Source of the DNA: Miscanthus floridulus
Lineage: Eukaryota > Streptophyta > Magnoliopsida > Poales > Poaceae
NCBI RefSeq assembly: GCF_019320115.1
Contig: NC_089591.1
Coordinates: 63,728,111-63,792,110 of the forward strand
DNA length: 64,000 bases
Direction of reading: 5' to 3'
Every line of letters starts with the position of its first letter. Position 1 is the stretch's first letter. The notes below the pieces were generated by a model. The model worked only from the letters and a program-made list of their open reading frames with translations. It was not told the origin of the DNA and searched no databases. A program made the position numbers and the translations under genes. Below, piece after piece: positions 43,991 to 56,968 of the stretch.

Positions 43991-46900
43991 TCAGTATAGC
44001 TTTGTGAACTCGGCGTTCTGGTTAGGTTCTCCGAGCCTGAATGCATCCCTCTCGATCAGGACATGCAAGGAGCTCATTGTCTTGACCAAAGATGCCCAGA
44101 TCAAGGGTGCGCAGCAGAACGCATAGGCAAACACTGCCAATGCCCTGACAACACCATTTAGATACCAAGGGAAGGCCATCACCAATAGCGCGCCGATGAA
44201 TCCAAACCATGTTGTGAGGACGGTCATCGGGTGGAGGAGGAAAACGTTGATCACAATGGAAGAAGAGAGAGAGAACCAAGCAAGTAGAGAGGCCAGCCAA
44301 GCAGTGGATGGACGGTCCTTGGGATGATGAAGAAGGGTATGGTGTAGGCAGCAAGTATGGACCAAGCTGCCACTACTCTCAGAAGGGAGAGCAAGAACAT
44401 AGTGTTTTTCTCCATTCTTCGGTTGTAGCACATCTTGGACAAGCTAGGCCGCGCCAGTCGGGTCACTGCTATGACTCCAATGTACAGTACAGCCTGAATT
44501 AATACTACTGGTATCTCCGATGAATACCTGTTTTGCATAACATTAACATATTATAACGAAACATAGGTTCTGCATTTCAGAAACTAAAAATCAGCATCCT
44601 AACCAGCATGACCTCCCCCTAACCCCCAACTTAGGAGTAATATTATACCCTTAATTATAAGAATCCCCTACTTTCTGGAACTTTATATTACCAACGATAA
44701 AAAAGAAACATGACAACTTCTTGCCTTATGTAACTTTATCCTAAAAGACCCCAATGCATCTTTATTCTAAAGAAGATAGAATGCATTTCTTCGTGACATG
44801 TTACCAACCACGTCAGGATATAATAATGTGGACATCCTTATCTGGTTCTGTAGGAAGTCCACTAAGGTTAGAATTTGAGCATGCAATAGAAATAAGCATC
44901 ACAAAAAGGAAAGTAAAATAGACCCTCACCCTAGGTTTTCACGACGTTGTTCATGCCAAGAGAGCCCCAAAGGTAAAACTGGCCAAGACCCACCAGTACC
45001 ATGGCTTAAACCATGGAGCACTCGGAAAATGTAATCACACTGTTCGGTCCACATGGAATACTCCAGCGAAGCTTCAGATCTGAAAGTCTAGTCTGTTTAG
45101 TCTGTACCAACAGAAATGTTTGAGAATGTGGAATAATCATACTGGTACAAGCACTCACAATAGTAAGACGCGTCCATCTGGTAGCCTAGAGGAGGCGATA
45201 AGTACCCTGAAGTTTTGTACCATTAGCTGGTGGATGGAACATTGGCTGATCAAGCAAGTCTGGGAAATAACCTAGCAAGGAAGCCTTGGTCTGCACCATC
45301 TGGGTGTTCACGTCCAACCGCTAGCTCATGTAGCATGTTCTTAAAAACGTCCATTGAGGGCTGGAAACAAAATAAAGTTAGAAACAAAAAAAAATACACC
45401 AAACTCCTGGGAAGGCTAATAGATTTCAGGTAAAAAAATGCAATGAGTTCCGGAAGTAGTGACAAGATCAAATTTTCATTACTAAACAAGGAATAAACAA
45501 AGAATCAATTATCAAAGGCAGTTAGGTTTCCACTATGCTGAAGTAATGGACATCAAAGAATGTCGCTAGCTGCAATGTAGGTTTGTTTATAACCATTTCA
45601 AAGACAGAAATAACATATTTTCTGATCTGCAAGAGTTAATTTTTTTGGCAGAAAATGGAATGCATGCAAAGTAAGTAGCTCTACCTGAAGCACAAAGAGA
45701 CCTGTATGGAAGATGCAGGGATTGATGAAGACAGCACAGAACTGACCACACTGAAATAACTCATCAGTATTTTGGAGGAAAATGTTGTCAGAGTCAAGCA
45801 TAACAACTCGCTCATACGAAACCAAGCTCCATGCATACAGCTTGTTAAAGTCAACTTGAATCGCATGTTGAAATTTTCTTGTTTCTCGTAAGGATTTTTC
45901 AAATTCTCCACAGAGACCACCTGTTACACCATCATCTTTCCTAAAGAAAGAGTTTCAATGCATATAATTACTAACAGAGGCAAAAACCTGTAAGAAAGAA
46001 CATGTCTACTGAAGTAAACAAGTCCAATTTTGCAGGAAAAGAAAAACATTTCATCCCACATATATTTGCCGCTGTAAGTGTATGTTCAATGCTTAAAATA
46101 GGAGCATAAATTGTAAAACACCCAGCAAAAAAACATCACATCAGAAAGAAAAAGGGATGCTCCATGCATGGTTTCAAAGAACAGTGTCACAGGACAAATT
46201 GGCATGATGGCATCACGTTCATATTTGCTACTTCACACAGACAAATATTGATATCTTTTACCTAATCTTGTGTTTCACTCTATACAACCACTATTGTCCA
46301 TTCATGATTAGCAGCACTTTTTTAGAGCCAACAATAAAATAGAGTACTGCTATAGTGCTATTTCTTGATGCCCACACCAAGGGTATATAAGCTCAACTTG
46401 TGCTCATGTTTTGTAATACAGAAAAGCAGTAAAGTTTTATCAATTTATTATGTGCAAAGTGCAATTAAGTTTCTGTTCTTTAAAGTTCACAATTAAAAAA
46501 TTCTCAATATAGCAAACAATTGAAGGTTTAATATTCTAACAAACAAAGAGAAACGTTGGAACACTAGGATACCCCCCAAAAAAGACAAATTCCAAAAAAA
46601 AAAACAGCATCCACTCAAGGTATAAGTTGTTGAAAATAGCTGACAGAGTCATAAGTCATAGCACAGACAGATATTTAGCAAGAAAGAACAATGAAAAACA
46701 AACTCCAGTCGACATCCACATGTGTCTGTTTGGACAACACGACATATTTTACATACTAGTCCAACTGATATATTGTTATAGTCACACAGTCCCCATCAGC
46801 TAACTACTTACTAGAACGTGAGGCAGTGGAAATAAGCAGGTCAAATATCACAACTGTTCAGTAAACATCGTAGATAGGCCAAGTCAGTAGCCCATTGCAG

Positions 46901-48301
46901 ACATCATTTTATATAACATCGCAGTTGCAATCGATGAAATTCAAAGGCCAGGACTGGAAATTCGCAGCTCAAAATCTCGTAGCTTATCAACAAATATCTC
47001 ACATGCACGTACTCACCTCAACAAACTTCATGGCCTTACTACTAAAGTCAACATGAAAGGGACCTCAGCACTAAGAGACCGTTGAAATTGTGAGGCCATT
47101 TTGCAAAGATGCAGCCAGAGCACGAACACAGTCATCTCGCACTTTGACACAAAGTACATGTCAGAACAGTAACAAGTATCGGCTAGTTAGGCCCTCCACA
47201 GCGTTGTTCCAGAGTGATGCTAGAAGATGAGAGAGAGTGTTCGGGAGTCACTCACGCTGCAACAAATGATGCCAATGCCAGAATTTTGGAAGCGGGGAGC
47301 AAGTAGTTGATACGGTGCCAACTTTGTAAAACATGTATATTTTATTTGTATCATCCAATCATACTGCGAGGTGTATCCAGGCTCGGGGAGAAGGACAAAC
47401 TGCGTCAGTGCTGTTGGGCCCGGCAAGTAGTGCCATCACGCTGTAGGCCGGGAGAGTGATGCCTTCTTTTCAGGTATGGGACCCATTATTTTAGAGAAGT
47501 TCAGATAGTACGGTAGAGAAGTGCAGCACGGTTTGATCCATGAAAAGAGAGGAATCACTTTAAATACGGCTGGAACACATGATGGTCCTTATGTTTAAGG
47601 AAATGTGACGAATACAATGAAACTTGAACTGAACAAGGAAGGAGACAATTTATAATCATACACCGGAACATCAACCTATCAAAATAACCATTAATTTGCG
47701 TCCAAGGTGTTGAGCCAGACAACCAAAAGGACCAAAGTTCGGCGCGGGCGTGACTTGACCCAACCGAACATAAAAATAACCACGAATTTTGCTTCAATGA
47801 ACTAAGCAGGCATCAAGTAAAACCCCGAGCACTTCAAACGCATCCCAAACTGATCGTAACGCAGCAAAGTACGCATCAAACAACGGCAGGGGCGTCCGTT
47901 ACCGAACGCCCAGCGATCCAATTAAGCGCCACCCGGGGCGGGAGCCGAGTGGCGCGCTCGCGCAAAGAGCTAAAGAGCAAGACGGGAGGAGGTGGGAGAG
48001 CTTACAGCGCCTGGACCCAGAGCGGCGGGACGTCGAGGGACGCAATCACGACGCGGTCGGCGTCGGCGCTGAGCCGGCGCAGGGACCGCATCATGACGCG
48101 CGTGGCGACGTAGAACTCGTAGTCCCGTGGCGTGCCCATGTACATCATGGACGCGTACGCGTGCCGCCTCGGCGCCGCCGCGACGGCCGCGACCTCACCC
48201 TCCGCCGCCGCCGCCGCCGCCGACACCGCCGCCACGAGCCACCACAGCCCCGCGGACCACCCCATCCCCACCAGGGAAGGCAGGGACGGAACGAACCCCA
48301 C
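43991..48301 (-). pseudogene. PGSIP8: GT8 PGSIP7/8-type gene, copy 2, multiple frameshifts
   Basis: The exons correspond to copy 1: 48301-48006, 45940-45685, 45360-45159, 45079-44930, 44527-43991. Exon 1 is unchanged in protein. Exon 2 has an extra base near 45923 and a lost base near 45846, which together replace about 26 residues but restore the frame. Exon 3 has +1 (about 45271) and -1 (about 45192), with a stop in between. Exon 4 has two +1 changes. Exon 5 has a -1 at about 44263 and a -1 near its end, where it terminates FTKLY. Catalytic LDSDN is retained. Most changes are at short homopolymers, so sequencing error is a serious alternative to decay. Confidence 0.85.
47191..47494. mobile_element. 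304-bp insertion in GT8 intron 1, copy 2 only
   Basis: Copy 1 reads GGCTAGTTAGAGAAGTTC at the same place (about 32037). In copy 2 the sequence after GTTAG is interrupted by 304 bases that end in another TTAG. The repeated TTAG fits a short target duplication, as for a small DNA transposon. The inserted DNA starts GCCCTCCACAGCGTTG. It contains no gene, and I saw no clear terminal inverted repeat. Confidence 0.85.
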
Positions 48302-50108
48302 TTCCCAGCACCACCCCGAGATCTGGGTACGAGCGTGGACCCCTGGGCCTTAACGCGCCGGGCTCCGGAGCATCCGCGGGCGGCCGGAGCTCGGTCGACG
48401 CCTCGACGGCTCTGTGCAGCCGCCGGAGGTGTCGCACGCTAGCCGCCGCCGTGCCTCCGGAGCGGTGGATATTTTTGTCAAAGTGGAGGGAGCAGTAGAA
48501 GAAGATGCGAGAGGCGAGACCCCGAGGAACGCGGTGCTTCCAGCGATCAGACGGGCCTGGCTGGCCAGCTGACCTAACCAGGTTGAGCAGCACAGCACAG
48601 CACAGCTGAGCCTGAGCGTGAGCCGTCAGCAGCTCAGAGCTCACCACCTGCCTCTGCCTGACCGTGTATATAATTTTAGTCTCACTTCGACATGTCATTA
48701 TAAACCAACTTAGCTATGGTATAGTATTTTTCTTTTATAATAAATTAGCTGTACAGGGCTGAGCCTTAGGCGGCGTAGAACGGTGGTTGTGCCTGCGCAC
48801 TTCCGCTAATAATTGTGAGTCACGTGAAGCACCAGTTGAATTTGCGTAATAACGATGGGACTAATGATTAGGGGTTGGGCTTGTCACAGCGAATGCACAA
48901 CCAGCGCGGCTGGGTTGGGCTTGTCACGTTGGCTGAGAGGCTGGGCAAGGCCAAGCTGGGGTTTCCTTTTTCCGGATGGGCTTTGTGATTGGCGAGATCT
49001 TGTGCGAGTTTTGGGTTCGCAGGCCCATCTCAGAACCAAATACAATGGTCCGCCGAGGCCCGGCAGAGATACCCGCACGCCACCACACGATGTGCCGGCG
49101 GTGCCGCCGGATGCCCCACTACTGTCACTGGTTCCCTCTCCCTACTGGCCGGTGTCCCCGCCCGCTCATGGCCCTCGGCGTCTCCGCGGTGCCTTGGCTC
49201 TCAGTACCCTCCCTGCCAGATGCTAACGGCGTGCCGTCGTGCCAATGCTGCCGTGGACACGGCAAGTGCTCGGCAACATCCTGTTTCTGCAGAGCTGCGA
49301 CTTCACGAGGGATGGGAGTTTCGTTTAGGGCAGGTTCGTCGTCTGCAATTCTCCATTTGAGCTCTAGATGTGATACACATATGATGAACTTGGTGTTCAT
49401 CTTCAAGACGAAAGACCAGGTGCATCTCTTTTTAGCAAAAGACTCATTTGCATGGCAATGGGTAAAATTCATTTATATTAACAAGGCACAACTTTTAGTT
49501 GGTCCAGTCTGGATCAAAGCATGCCTCTGAAAGAAGTTGGATTCGATGCAAAAGCTTTTGAGGCTGATATATCACCGGTACTTGATTGCACAACCACTGC
49601 CTGATAGGCTTTATTAAAGAAAGGAGAAGAAACCAAGAAAATAGGCTATTAAACTTCATGCTGCAGCTACCGAGCAAACTGTTGAAAAGCTCACTCCAAC
49701 TAATTGTCATCAGTTAGTCTCACAAAATTCGTTAAAAAGCACCATATCACAAATAATTCGTGAAAGAAAGAACTCCAAAACGAAAAGGTCACATCCTGCT
49801 GATCGAAGCCAGTCTAACAAACCAATGGAGGACCAGCTAGAAAGATTCGTAAACTAGTTCCTAAACCCCACTCCAAATTTCTAATCCGAATGCTATTATT
49901 CCTCCGTTCCCTGAGCTGCGCCTCCACTGAATCCAGGTCACCACTGCACTTTGTTCGTGTCATCGTGTGTACTTTGCTTCCAGAGCCAGGAACCACACCA
50001 CCAACCACTTCTCGCGCTCTCCAGCTCACTGGTTCTTGCAGAGAAAAGGGAGGAGAAGATCGAATCTTTTTGCCGCCACTCTTGCTTTCCTGTTCTTCGT
50101 TCAGCGCC
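48302..50108. other. Divergent intergenic region between GT8 and VAP (copy 2)
   Basis: Same as 32856-34672. The Cys/Arg-rich open frame is 48976-49530 here and starts differently because of a one-base loss near 49010. No supported gene. Confidence 0.45.
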
Positions 50109-52642
50109 ATGAGCAGTAAGCTGCTTCGGGTCTATCCTTCCGAGCTCAAGATTCCCTGTAAGTTCTTCATAACTAGTTGCTTGATGATGCTTTTTCTTGG
50201 CTGATTCTAGTCTTCTTATTCCTGTTACCATGTGAAGATGAGGTCAAGAAGCAGCGGTCTTGCTGCATGGAGCTGACGAACAGGACCGACCAGTACGTGG
50301 CCTTCAAGGTGAAATTTCCTGTCCTTGTTGCTGTTCCGAGCTGCTGCTGCTGCTGCGGTGCATTGGGAGGGAGAATGATTGGCTTCGATGCCCCCATACG
50401 TAGGTGAAAACAACGAACCCAAGGAAATACTCTGTGAGGCACGCCTGCGGTATACTTCTTCCCCGGAGCTCGTGCAATCTCACAGGTGCTGTCTGAGCAG
50501 CATGTGCTCGATTAGTCGATTAATTGGTTAATCTGATTCAAATTGGCAATGAAGGGTTGGAATTGGCGCAGTTACTATGCAGGCTCCAATGGAGATGCTA
50601 TCTGATCACCACTGCAAGGACAAGTTCCTTGTGCAAAGTGTTGTAGTGAGAGATGGGGCGACGATGAAAGACTTCCTGCCCGAACTGGTACGTTCTCTTA
50701 TGGGAGTTTAGTTCATGTATTGTTTAATCATTTACTGCTGGCGTGAAATGTTAATGTTGTGATTTGCAGTTCGTTAAAGCACCAGGTAGGGTGATTGGGG
50801 AGTTCAAGCTGCGCGTGGTGTACATTGCTGCTAATCCTCCATCACCGGTTCCAGAGGAAGAAGAGGAAGATGATTCATCCCCTCGGTCAGAGGTGATAGG
50901 CTGTGAAGAGAAAAGATCACTTGTATTTAATGCTGTATGTAATGCTACCGAGTTTGATGCTACTGTACAAAGGGAAACCTGACATGGATTATGTAATGCT
51001 ATAGTTTGTTTCTTTTGCAGACACCCACTTATATACGGGCATCTGGAGAAGAACCTTCATGTGCTGAGGTAACTCTTTTCTCGGTATAGCAGTTTTTTTC
51101 TTCGCGATCGGATGTGTACCCATATAAGAGAAAATTTACGCAACATCGACAAGATCCGGCTGTGCCATGCCCGCTGGCAAGACACTACCGTGCAGGACCA
51201 ACCAGGAATGTCAATAGGCTAGAGCTAGAATCGAGCAGGTACAACATATAGAGACAACTATACTGCAGTAATTTTCACGGTATAGTAGTTACTTCCCTCT
51301 GTCCTATATTATTTGTCGTTTTTTGTTTCTGTGCCACAAATTTGACTAAATTTGTAAAAAATACGTGCAACATTTGTATCTTCAAATAAATTTATTATGA
51401 AAATAAATTTAAAGATCTATCTAATGATATTAATTATGTATCATAAATATTAATATTTTTTATTTAAAATTAGTCAAAGTTATTTGTCGGGAAGTGAGAA
51501 CGATAGATATTTTGGGACAGAGGAGTATTTGTGAATTTCTTAGTGTCACGGATGTACTTGCTCATTTTGGTACAATGTCACTGTCACTTGTCATTACAGA
51601 ACTGTGATGCCTAATGAGTAGTTAGGTCACTTACCTTGAAATTATTAGTTCTGTCCTTAGAGTAAGCCGGCTGTTTAAAGCTTATTTGTGGTGATTCTGG
51701 TCTTTTTCTCTTAGTGTGTGTCTGGGGTGAGGGTGTTCCTGCCCTCTCCCTTGAATTTATTCTCTTCTTATTAATGAAATGATACACCCACAGTAACACA
51801 GCTCGTCTGCATGATCATGAAAACAAAATACCTAATGAGTAGCTGTGCACCTGAACTGCGTAGATTCTTGTTTTGCCAATTAATCCAGTATGGCATTACT
51901 GCCTTTATATAAAGAAAATTACCAATTACCAAGGTAGGTAATCCATCAGTTCACTCTGTTTTCTACTGTATGTGTTTGTTCAGGTTACCGCTGTAAAATC
52001 AAGGATGGATGAAGAGAAGGAATGCGCAATTGCAGTAGAAGAAAAACTGAAGCTTCAATACAAAATGGTAAATTTTTCCCTTCGGATAAATAGTTTGAAA
52101 ACTTAAGCGTCAAAGTTTGTTATCAAACAAAGTTAACCATTCAGTTGTTGAGGACTGGTTATCTCGGCTCCTTGAAGGGATTATCTTTGATTTTCAATTT
52201 TGCATTCGATACCTGGTCACATGTTCCTAATGCGTTGTTTGTCATAACTAGAAAAGTTTGTGTGAGATGCTGTACAGGTATGCAAACAGAAAATGACGTG
52301 CTTTACAGTTAGCACTGATTCTGGTGCCCACACTATATGTATGTCTGCATTATAACAGCAACCTCCTGACGCAAGCTGATAACTTTGGAACGCTGACGAA
52401 CATAATATTACTAAAGTTTTTTTATATATATCATGGAATCTATGGCCCTGAATTTTCGTAAGGATTGGCTACAAGTATTTTACTGACAAATACATGAACA
52501 TTTGAACTCATTCTTGTTTCAGGAACTGCTTGAAGAAACAAGATCATCTCAACAACAAGAAGGATTCTCACTGATGTTTGTAGTGTTAGTCTTCATGTCA
52601 TCTGTGTTCATTGGACACTTGATGAATGACATCATGGTTTAG
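50109..52642 (+). CDS. VAP27-like vesicle-associated protein (MSP domain, tail-anchored), copy 2, intact
   Basis: Eight exons join in frame with GT-AG introns: 50109-50157, 50238-50308, 50404-50485, 50572-50687, 50770-50934, 51021-51068, 51984-52067, 52523-52642. The product has 244 residues. Residues 5-125 are the MSP domain: LLRVYPSELKIP, LTNRTDQYVAFKVKTTNPRK, LLPRSSCNLTVTMQAP, CKDKFLVQSVVV and EFKLRVVYIAANPPSPVPE. An acidic linker (about 128-140) leads to a short coiled coil (about 185-215, MDEEKECAIAVEEKLKLQYK). A C-terminal membrane anchor follows at about 220-238 (FSLMFVVLVFMSSVFIG). VAP proteins sit in the ER membrane facing the cytosol and bind FFAT-type motifs at membrane contact sites. 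The acceptor of exon 4 is the AG before TTACTATGCAG, which gives VTMQ in frame. Confidence 0.93.
51290..51527. mobile_element. Stowaway-like MITE in VAP intron 6 (copy 2)
   Basis: Counterpart of 35855-36091. Confidence 0.77.
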
Positions 52643-53539
52643 GCAGATGTATGTTTCTACAACCACTATCACCATTGCACTCTCCACCGAAATTGTTTCT
52701 TCATTCAATTCGCATTTGGGTATAGCTTCACTCTCAATAGCACACAGTATCGTATCTATCTAGAAATAGAAAGGTTTCATCAGGAACTTGCAGTTCAGAC
52801 TTCAGAGTTGTATAAACCCCACAGGATTTCCTAACAGTACTACTTTCCAATGGCCTGTCAGTTTAACAGATATTTCCTCTATCTTGGACTTGGAATGACA
52901 ATCACATTTCAAAGAGAACAGTCAACTTATACAAACTTTGACGAACAATTATTCAAAAAATATGCAAGTTTAGAACATTGAACTTGTATCAAGGGATTTG
53001 TGTTCAAAGTGTCTCTGAATTATGTTGATGATATAGTAAAAGATATTAACGGGTCAAAATAATCCGAAATGGAGTGTACAGAGCATCATACATCACCGAT
53101 AAACCATAGAACAGGATTCCCAAGTACTCCTATGTTCTTCAGGCAAGCATAGACAGCCTGTGAGTGAGGTAAACATTCCATACATGGAGTGGAATCAACA
53201 CTACAAGATGACGTTGCATGTCTGTGTCATATTGATATGTTTGATATAGAACTACTACCTATCATTTCGTCACGTCAAAGCCAAATAAAAATGGGACACA
53301 GTAAATCTGTAATCCTTATCGTCATGTCAACAGAACTGGATTACTGAAAATACCCCACAGAACCGAGAACGTGGTGTTCAATAGCGACACGAATCACACA
53401 GAAATGTAAGTAGCCATCGGCTGGGCCGTCGAAGCAAGTTTTGCAGCAAAACAAGAGTACAAGAGCACCTCGGCACGAACAGCGCGAAGAGTTAAAGAAC
53501 TAAGATAACACTTGCCTGATCTAGTTTTCTTTGTCTTCT
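52643..53539. other. 3' untranslated/intergenic DNA between convergent genes (copy 2)
   Basis: Same as 37207-38103; no gene. Confidence 0.5.
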
Positions 53540-54340
53540 TTACGTCGGAACAACGTAAACATTGACATTACGGTGAGCCACCGCGGCCAACTCCACCGCC
53601 AACCCGACGGCGACCACCGCGAGCACGCAGGCTGCACCGCACCAGGCAGCAGCACTCTGCCTCCACCATCGCCGCTGGACGGCCCTCTTCCCCGTCTCCG
53701 CCGCGGCCCTCGCGATCGGTGTCGCGCTTCTTGGCAATGACGTCTAGCGTCCCTCCTCTCGAGTTCCCATGGCCTCCCGCTTCTTGGCAACACTATCCGT
53801 GGCCAGCTCCCTGCGTGTTTCCGCGGTCTCGTCCTCGGCGTCGTTGTCCTCGGCGATGACATCCGACGCCTCCTCCTTGTTGCGTGCTTCCACGACGTCA
53901 TCGCGCTTGGCGTCCCCCTCCGTCGCCTCCTGGCACGAGTCGGTGCAGGAGCACGTGGACCGCGAGGACCCCGAGCAGTCGGCCTCCTCCTCGTCAGGCT
54001 CTCCCACCACCACCTCCTCCTCCTCCTCCTCGACTGGTTCAGGTGCAGCGACGACTGCGCGCTGCGCCCACTGATCGAACGTGGCCTTGAGGACGGCGAA
54101 GCGCGCCTCGGCCTCGGCCAGGCGCACCGGGCAGGCCCCGCCGTGGCACTCCGCCTCGGCGGCCAGGAGCGGCCGAAGGAAGTCGGTCTTCGCCTTGATC
54201 TTGTCGTGGAGCTGCTTCTCCGCGTAGGGGCTCCGCTGCCTGGACGACAGCGCGTCGTCGAGGGAGGCGCAGAGCTCGTCGAGATTCCGGTCCACCACGG
54301 CGCTCACCAGCCGTCCCTGCGTCGCCGGCGGCATGTCCAT
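53540..54340 (-). pseudogene. Acidic tail-anchored protein gene, copy 2, frameshifted
   Basis: It is identical to copy 1 through KKREAMGTREEG. Loss of one C near 53753 then gives a stop two codons later (frame ends at 53744). An extra C near 53707 would bring back the original frame, in which the basic patch and membrane span are unchanged. The protein would lack its anchor. As in the GT8 copy, the two changes are in C runs and cancel in length, so error in the sequence is possible. Confidence 0.72.
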
Positions 54341-54827
54341 GGGCGCGGGCCGCCGGTTTGTGGGCGCGTTGTCGCTGTTGCGGTTTCGCGCAAGTGCCAC
54401 GAGCGGAGCGGTGTCGCAACGCCAGGGTCGAGTGCCCGTGCAGTATAGTAGCGCGGCGGTTTCCTTGTGGGGCTTTTTTTGAGCACGGGCACCCCGCGGC
54501 CGGCGGGTGAGGTTTCGAGGAGTTGCGAGTTGCGACGCGACGCTTCGCTGAACGTTTGATATCTTCATCTCATTTGATCGCTTCGTGCCATGTGAAGGTG
54601 GTGTGAGGGCACGGTTGCAGATGCCAAGTAACTGCAACTCTAGCGCAGGATCCAGTGCGAATGTTTCCTGGAACGATGCATCATTTTTTTTTTGTCTTTT
54701 CTCTTTGTTGAGGCCACCCTTGTTTTGTTATTTACCGGAATCTAAAATGCAAGGAAACGTAAACGAAACAATCACTTTTCAATACAATGCGTAATTCTAT
54801 TCTTTTATTTTATAGGCATTTAATAAT
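54341..54827. other. Leader and upstream DNA of the acidic-protein gene (copy 2)
   Basis: Same as 38905-39390. Confidence 0.5.
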
Positions 54828-55096
54828 TACTCACTATGTCCCAAAGTAAATGCACATCTCATTTCTCGAGGAGACAAACTTTTTTAAGTTTGACTAAATA
54901 TATACAAAACTATACTAACTTTTATAATTAATGTATAATAAATATCATTAGATTGAGCATGGAATATATACTTGTATAATAAATTTGTTTGGAGATACAA
55001 ATATTAATACTACTTTCTATATTTTTAGTCAAATTTTTTAAAAAAGTTTGACTTCTCAAGAAACGATATGTCCATTTATTTTAGGATAGAGAGAGT
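54828..55096. mobile_element. Stowaway-like MITE (copy 2)
   Basis: Counterpart of 39391-39660. Confidence 0.75.
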
Positions 55097-55172
55097 ACAT
55101 GAATCATCTAGAGTAAATCGAGCCTAGAACTCCTTTCAATTTCTACAGTTTTCTACCTTTAACCTTCACTCA

Positions 55173-55380
55173 GGTGAACCAGTAAGGCTTTGGGAGGATA
55201 AATGGTTTGGAAATGCCACACTTAAAGATTAGTATCCATCTCTATATAATATTAGAAGAAGAAATATATCACACTTGCATATGTAATCAGCACTACAGCG
55301 CTTAATATTACTTTTTGCAGAGCGTTAGTGGGGATAAACTACTTAAATTGGTCCTTTAGAAGGAGGCCGATCAATCCCAA
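55173..55380 (+). pseudogene. LINE ORF2 fragment (copy 2)
   Basis: Counterpart of 39736-39945. Confidence 0.6.
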
Positions 55381-56174
55381 TTTAAAGTTGATACGTCGAC
55401 TATGGGAGACTACGGTTGCTTTTCTGAGAGCTTCTTTTTCGCTAGAGTTTCGAACTTTGTAATAATAAATGGTTGTGTACAAAACTCTTGCAGAGCCCGG
55501 AATAAGAATTCCTTTTTCTAACAAAGAACTCCTTTCTTCTTAAAAACATTTCCACCTCATAAAAAATGATTACTCAGACTTGCCTGAATTTTTTTTTTTT
55601 GAGTGGATCTCAGACTTGCCTGATGAACGATGAGGGAGAATGAACGATGCATCAAATAGTAGTCCAGATTTCACGGGCCGCCGTCCACGCCAGCGGTGTG
55701 GTTTTAGCCCATCAAGGATTTTCCAATGAGATCAGAGAAGTGGGCCTTTATATGGGCTTAAGTTGTAATAACGGTCCCGCACAACCCCTGCGGCCCTGCC
55801 CATCGCATCGAGCTTTTCTTTTTCTCACCTCTCTCTTCTTCACAGTCACAGATAAGCTGGTCTTGCGTAGTAGCGTCATATGATTCCGCTGGTTTTCATT
55901 CCTCTCAATGCTGTACTCCGCTCCCCGATCATCAACGACATTATCGATCGGCACCACGACCTTCTTATGGACCGAGATTATTTTGGCTTATGGCATGTTA
56001 CAAAAAGACATCGAGTCCGCAAACTGGAACATGCGTCCGCCACTACAGCAATCTTGTTCGCTAGTTTGAACCCATCCAGATCGGCATCCCGCACCATCAT
56101 CTCAACCTCACATGCATATGCTAACTAGCTAGTTGATCATCGCATCATTGTCGCGCTTCGTTCCGGCGGCCACC
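55381..56174. other. Upstream region of HyPRP gene 2
   Basis: Near-identical to 39946-40737; no separate gene. Confidence 0.45.
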
Positions 56175-56182
56175 TATAAATA
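56175..56182 (+). promoter_or_regulatory. TATA box of HyPRP gene 2
   Basis: TATAAATA, 128 bases before the ATG. Confidence 0.8.
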
Positions 56183-56309
56183 CCACACCCGAACACCGTC
56201 TCCAACCATCACAAGCACTTAGCAATCGAGCCATCAAGAGCTAGCTCCTCTCGAAGCTCACTCTGCTCTGTGCCTGTGGTCAAGAGGACACACACTGCTG
56301 TGTGCAGCA

Positions 56310-56699
56310 ATGGCAGGCAAGGCGTCGGTCGCGCTGTTCCTGGCCGTGAACCTGGTGGTGTTCGCCATGGCCAGCGCCTGCGGTGGCGACTGCCCCACGC
56401 CGCCGACCCCTTCGACGCCGACCCCGACGCCGGCCTCGTCCGGCAAGTGCCCCCGCGACGCGCTCAAGCTGGGCGTGTGCGCCAATGTTCTGGGCCTGAT
56501 CAAGGCCAAGGTGGGCGTGCCGCCCACGGAGCCATGCTGCCCGCTGCTGGAGGGGCTCGTCGACCTCGAGGCCGCACTCTGCCTCTGCACCGCCATCAAG
56601 GGCAAAATCCTCGGCATCAACCTCAACCTGCCCGTCGACCTCAGCCTCATCCTCAACCACTGCGGCAAGACCGTGCCCACCGGATTCAAGTGCCTCTAG
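56310..56699 (+). CDS. RCc3-like: Hybrid proline-rich / 8-cysteine secreted protein, RCc3-like, copy 2
   Basis: 129 residues, the same protein as copy 1: signal peptide to about residue 23, Pro/Thr linker 29-42, eight-cysteine domain with CC at 76-77 and CLC at 91-93. The upstream region with its TATA box and the 3' region are also shared, so the gene dose is raised with the same likely regulation. It lies at the right end of the second large unit, about 2.4 kb before HyPRP gene 3. Confidence 0.93.
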   Translation: MAGKASVALFLAVNLVVFAMASACGGDCPTPPTPSTPTPTPASSGKCPRDALKLGVCANVLGLIKAKVGVPPTEPCCPLLEGLVDLEAALCLCTAIKGKILGINLNLPVDLSLILNHCGKTVPTGFKCL

Positions 56700-56962
56700 G
56701 CTAGCCAAGAGCATCATGCCGGCGTGTTCTTTTGCTTGTCATTCGTCTCTTACTGTCTTTGCTTGCTAAGCTAGCTCTGCATGAGTACGTGTCGGCGCGA
56801 ACACGCCAAGTACGTACGTATGTAGCCGGTTTGATGAGCAGCTTTCGCTTTTGGGGTGTTTCTTTTTATGTAAGTGCCTCGTCCTTTGTATGGACAGTGT
56901 CACTGAACTATTTTGATTGTTATTCTTTTATTTGTAATATCTAGCAATATATATGCCTGATG

Positions 56963-56968
56963 AATAAA
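56963..56968 (+). terminator. Poly(A) signal of HyPRP gene 2
   Basis: AATAAA, 264 bases after the stop codon. Confidence 0.65.
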
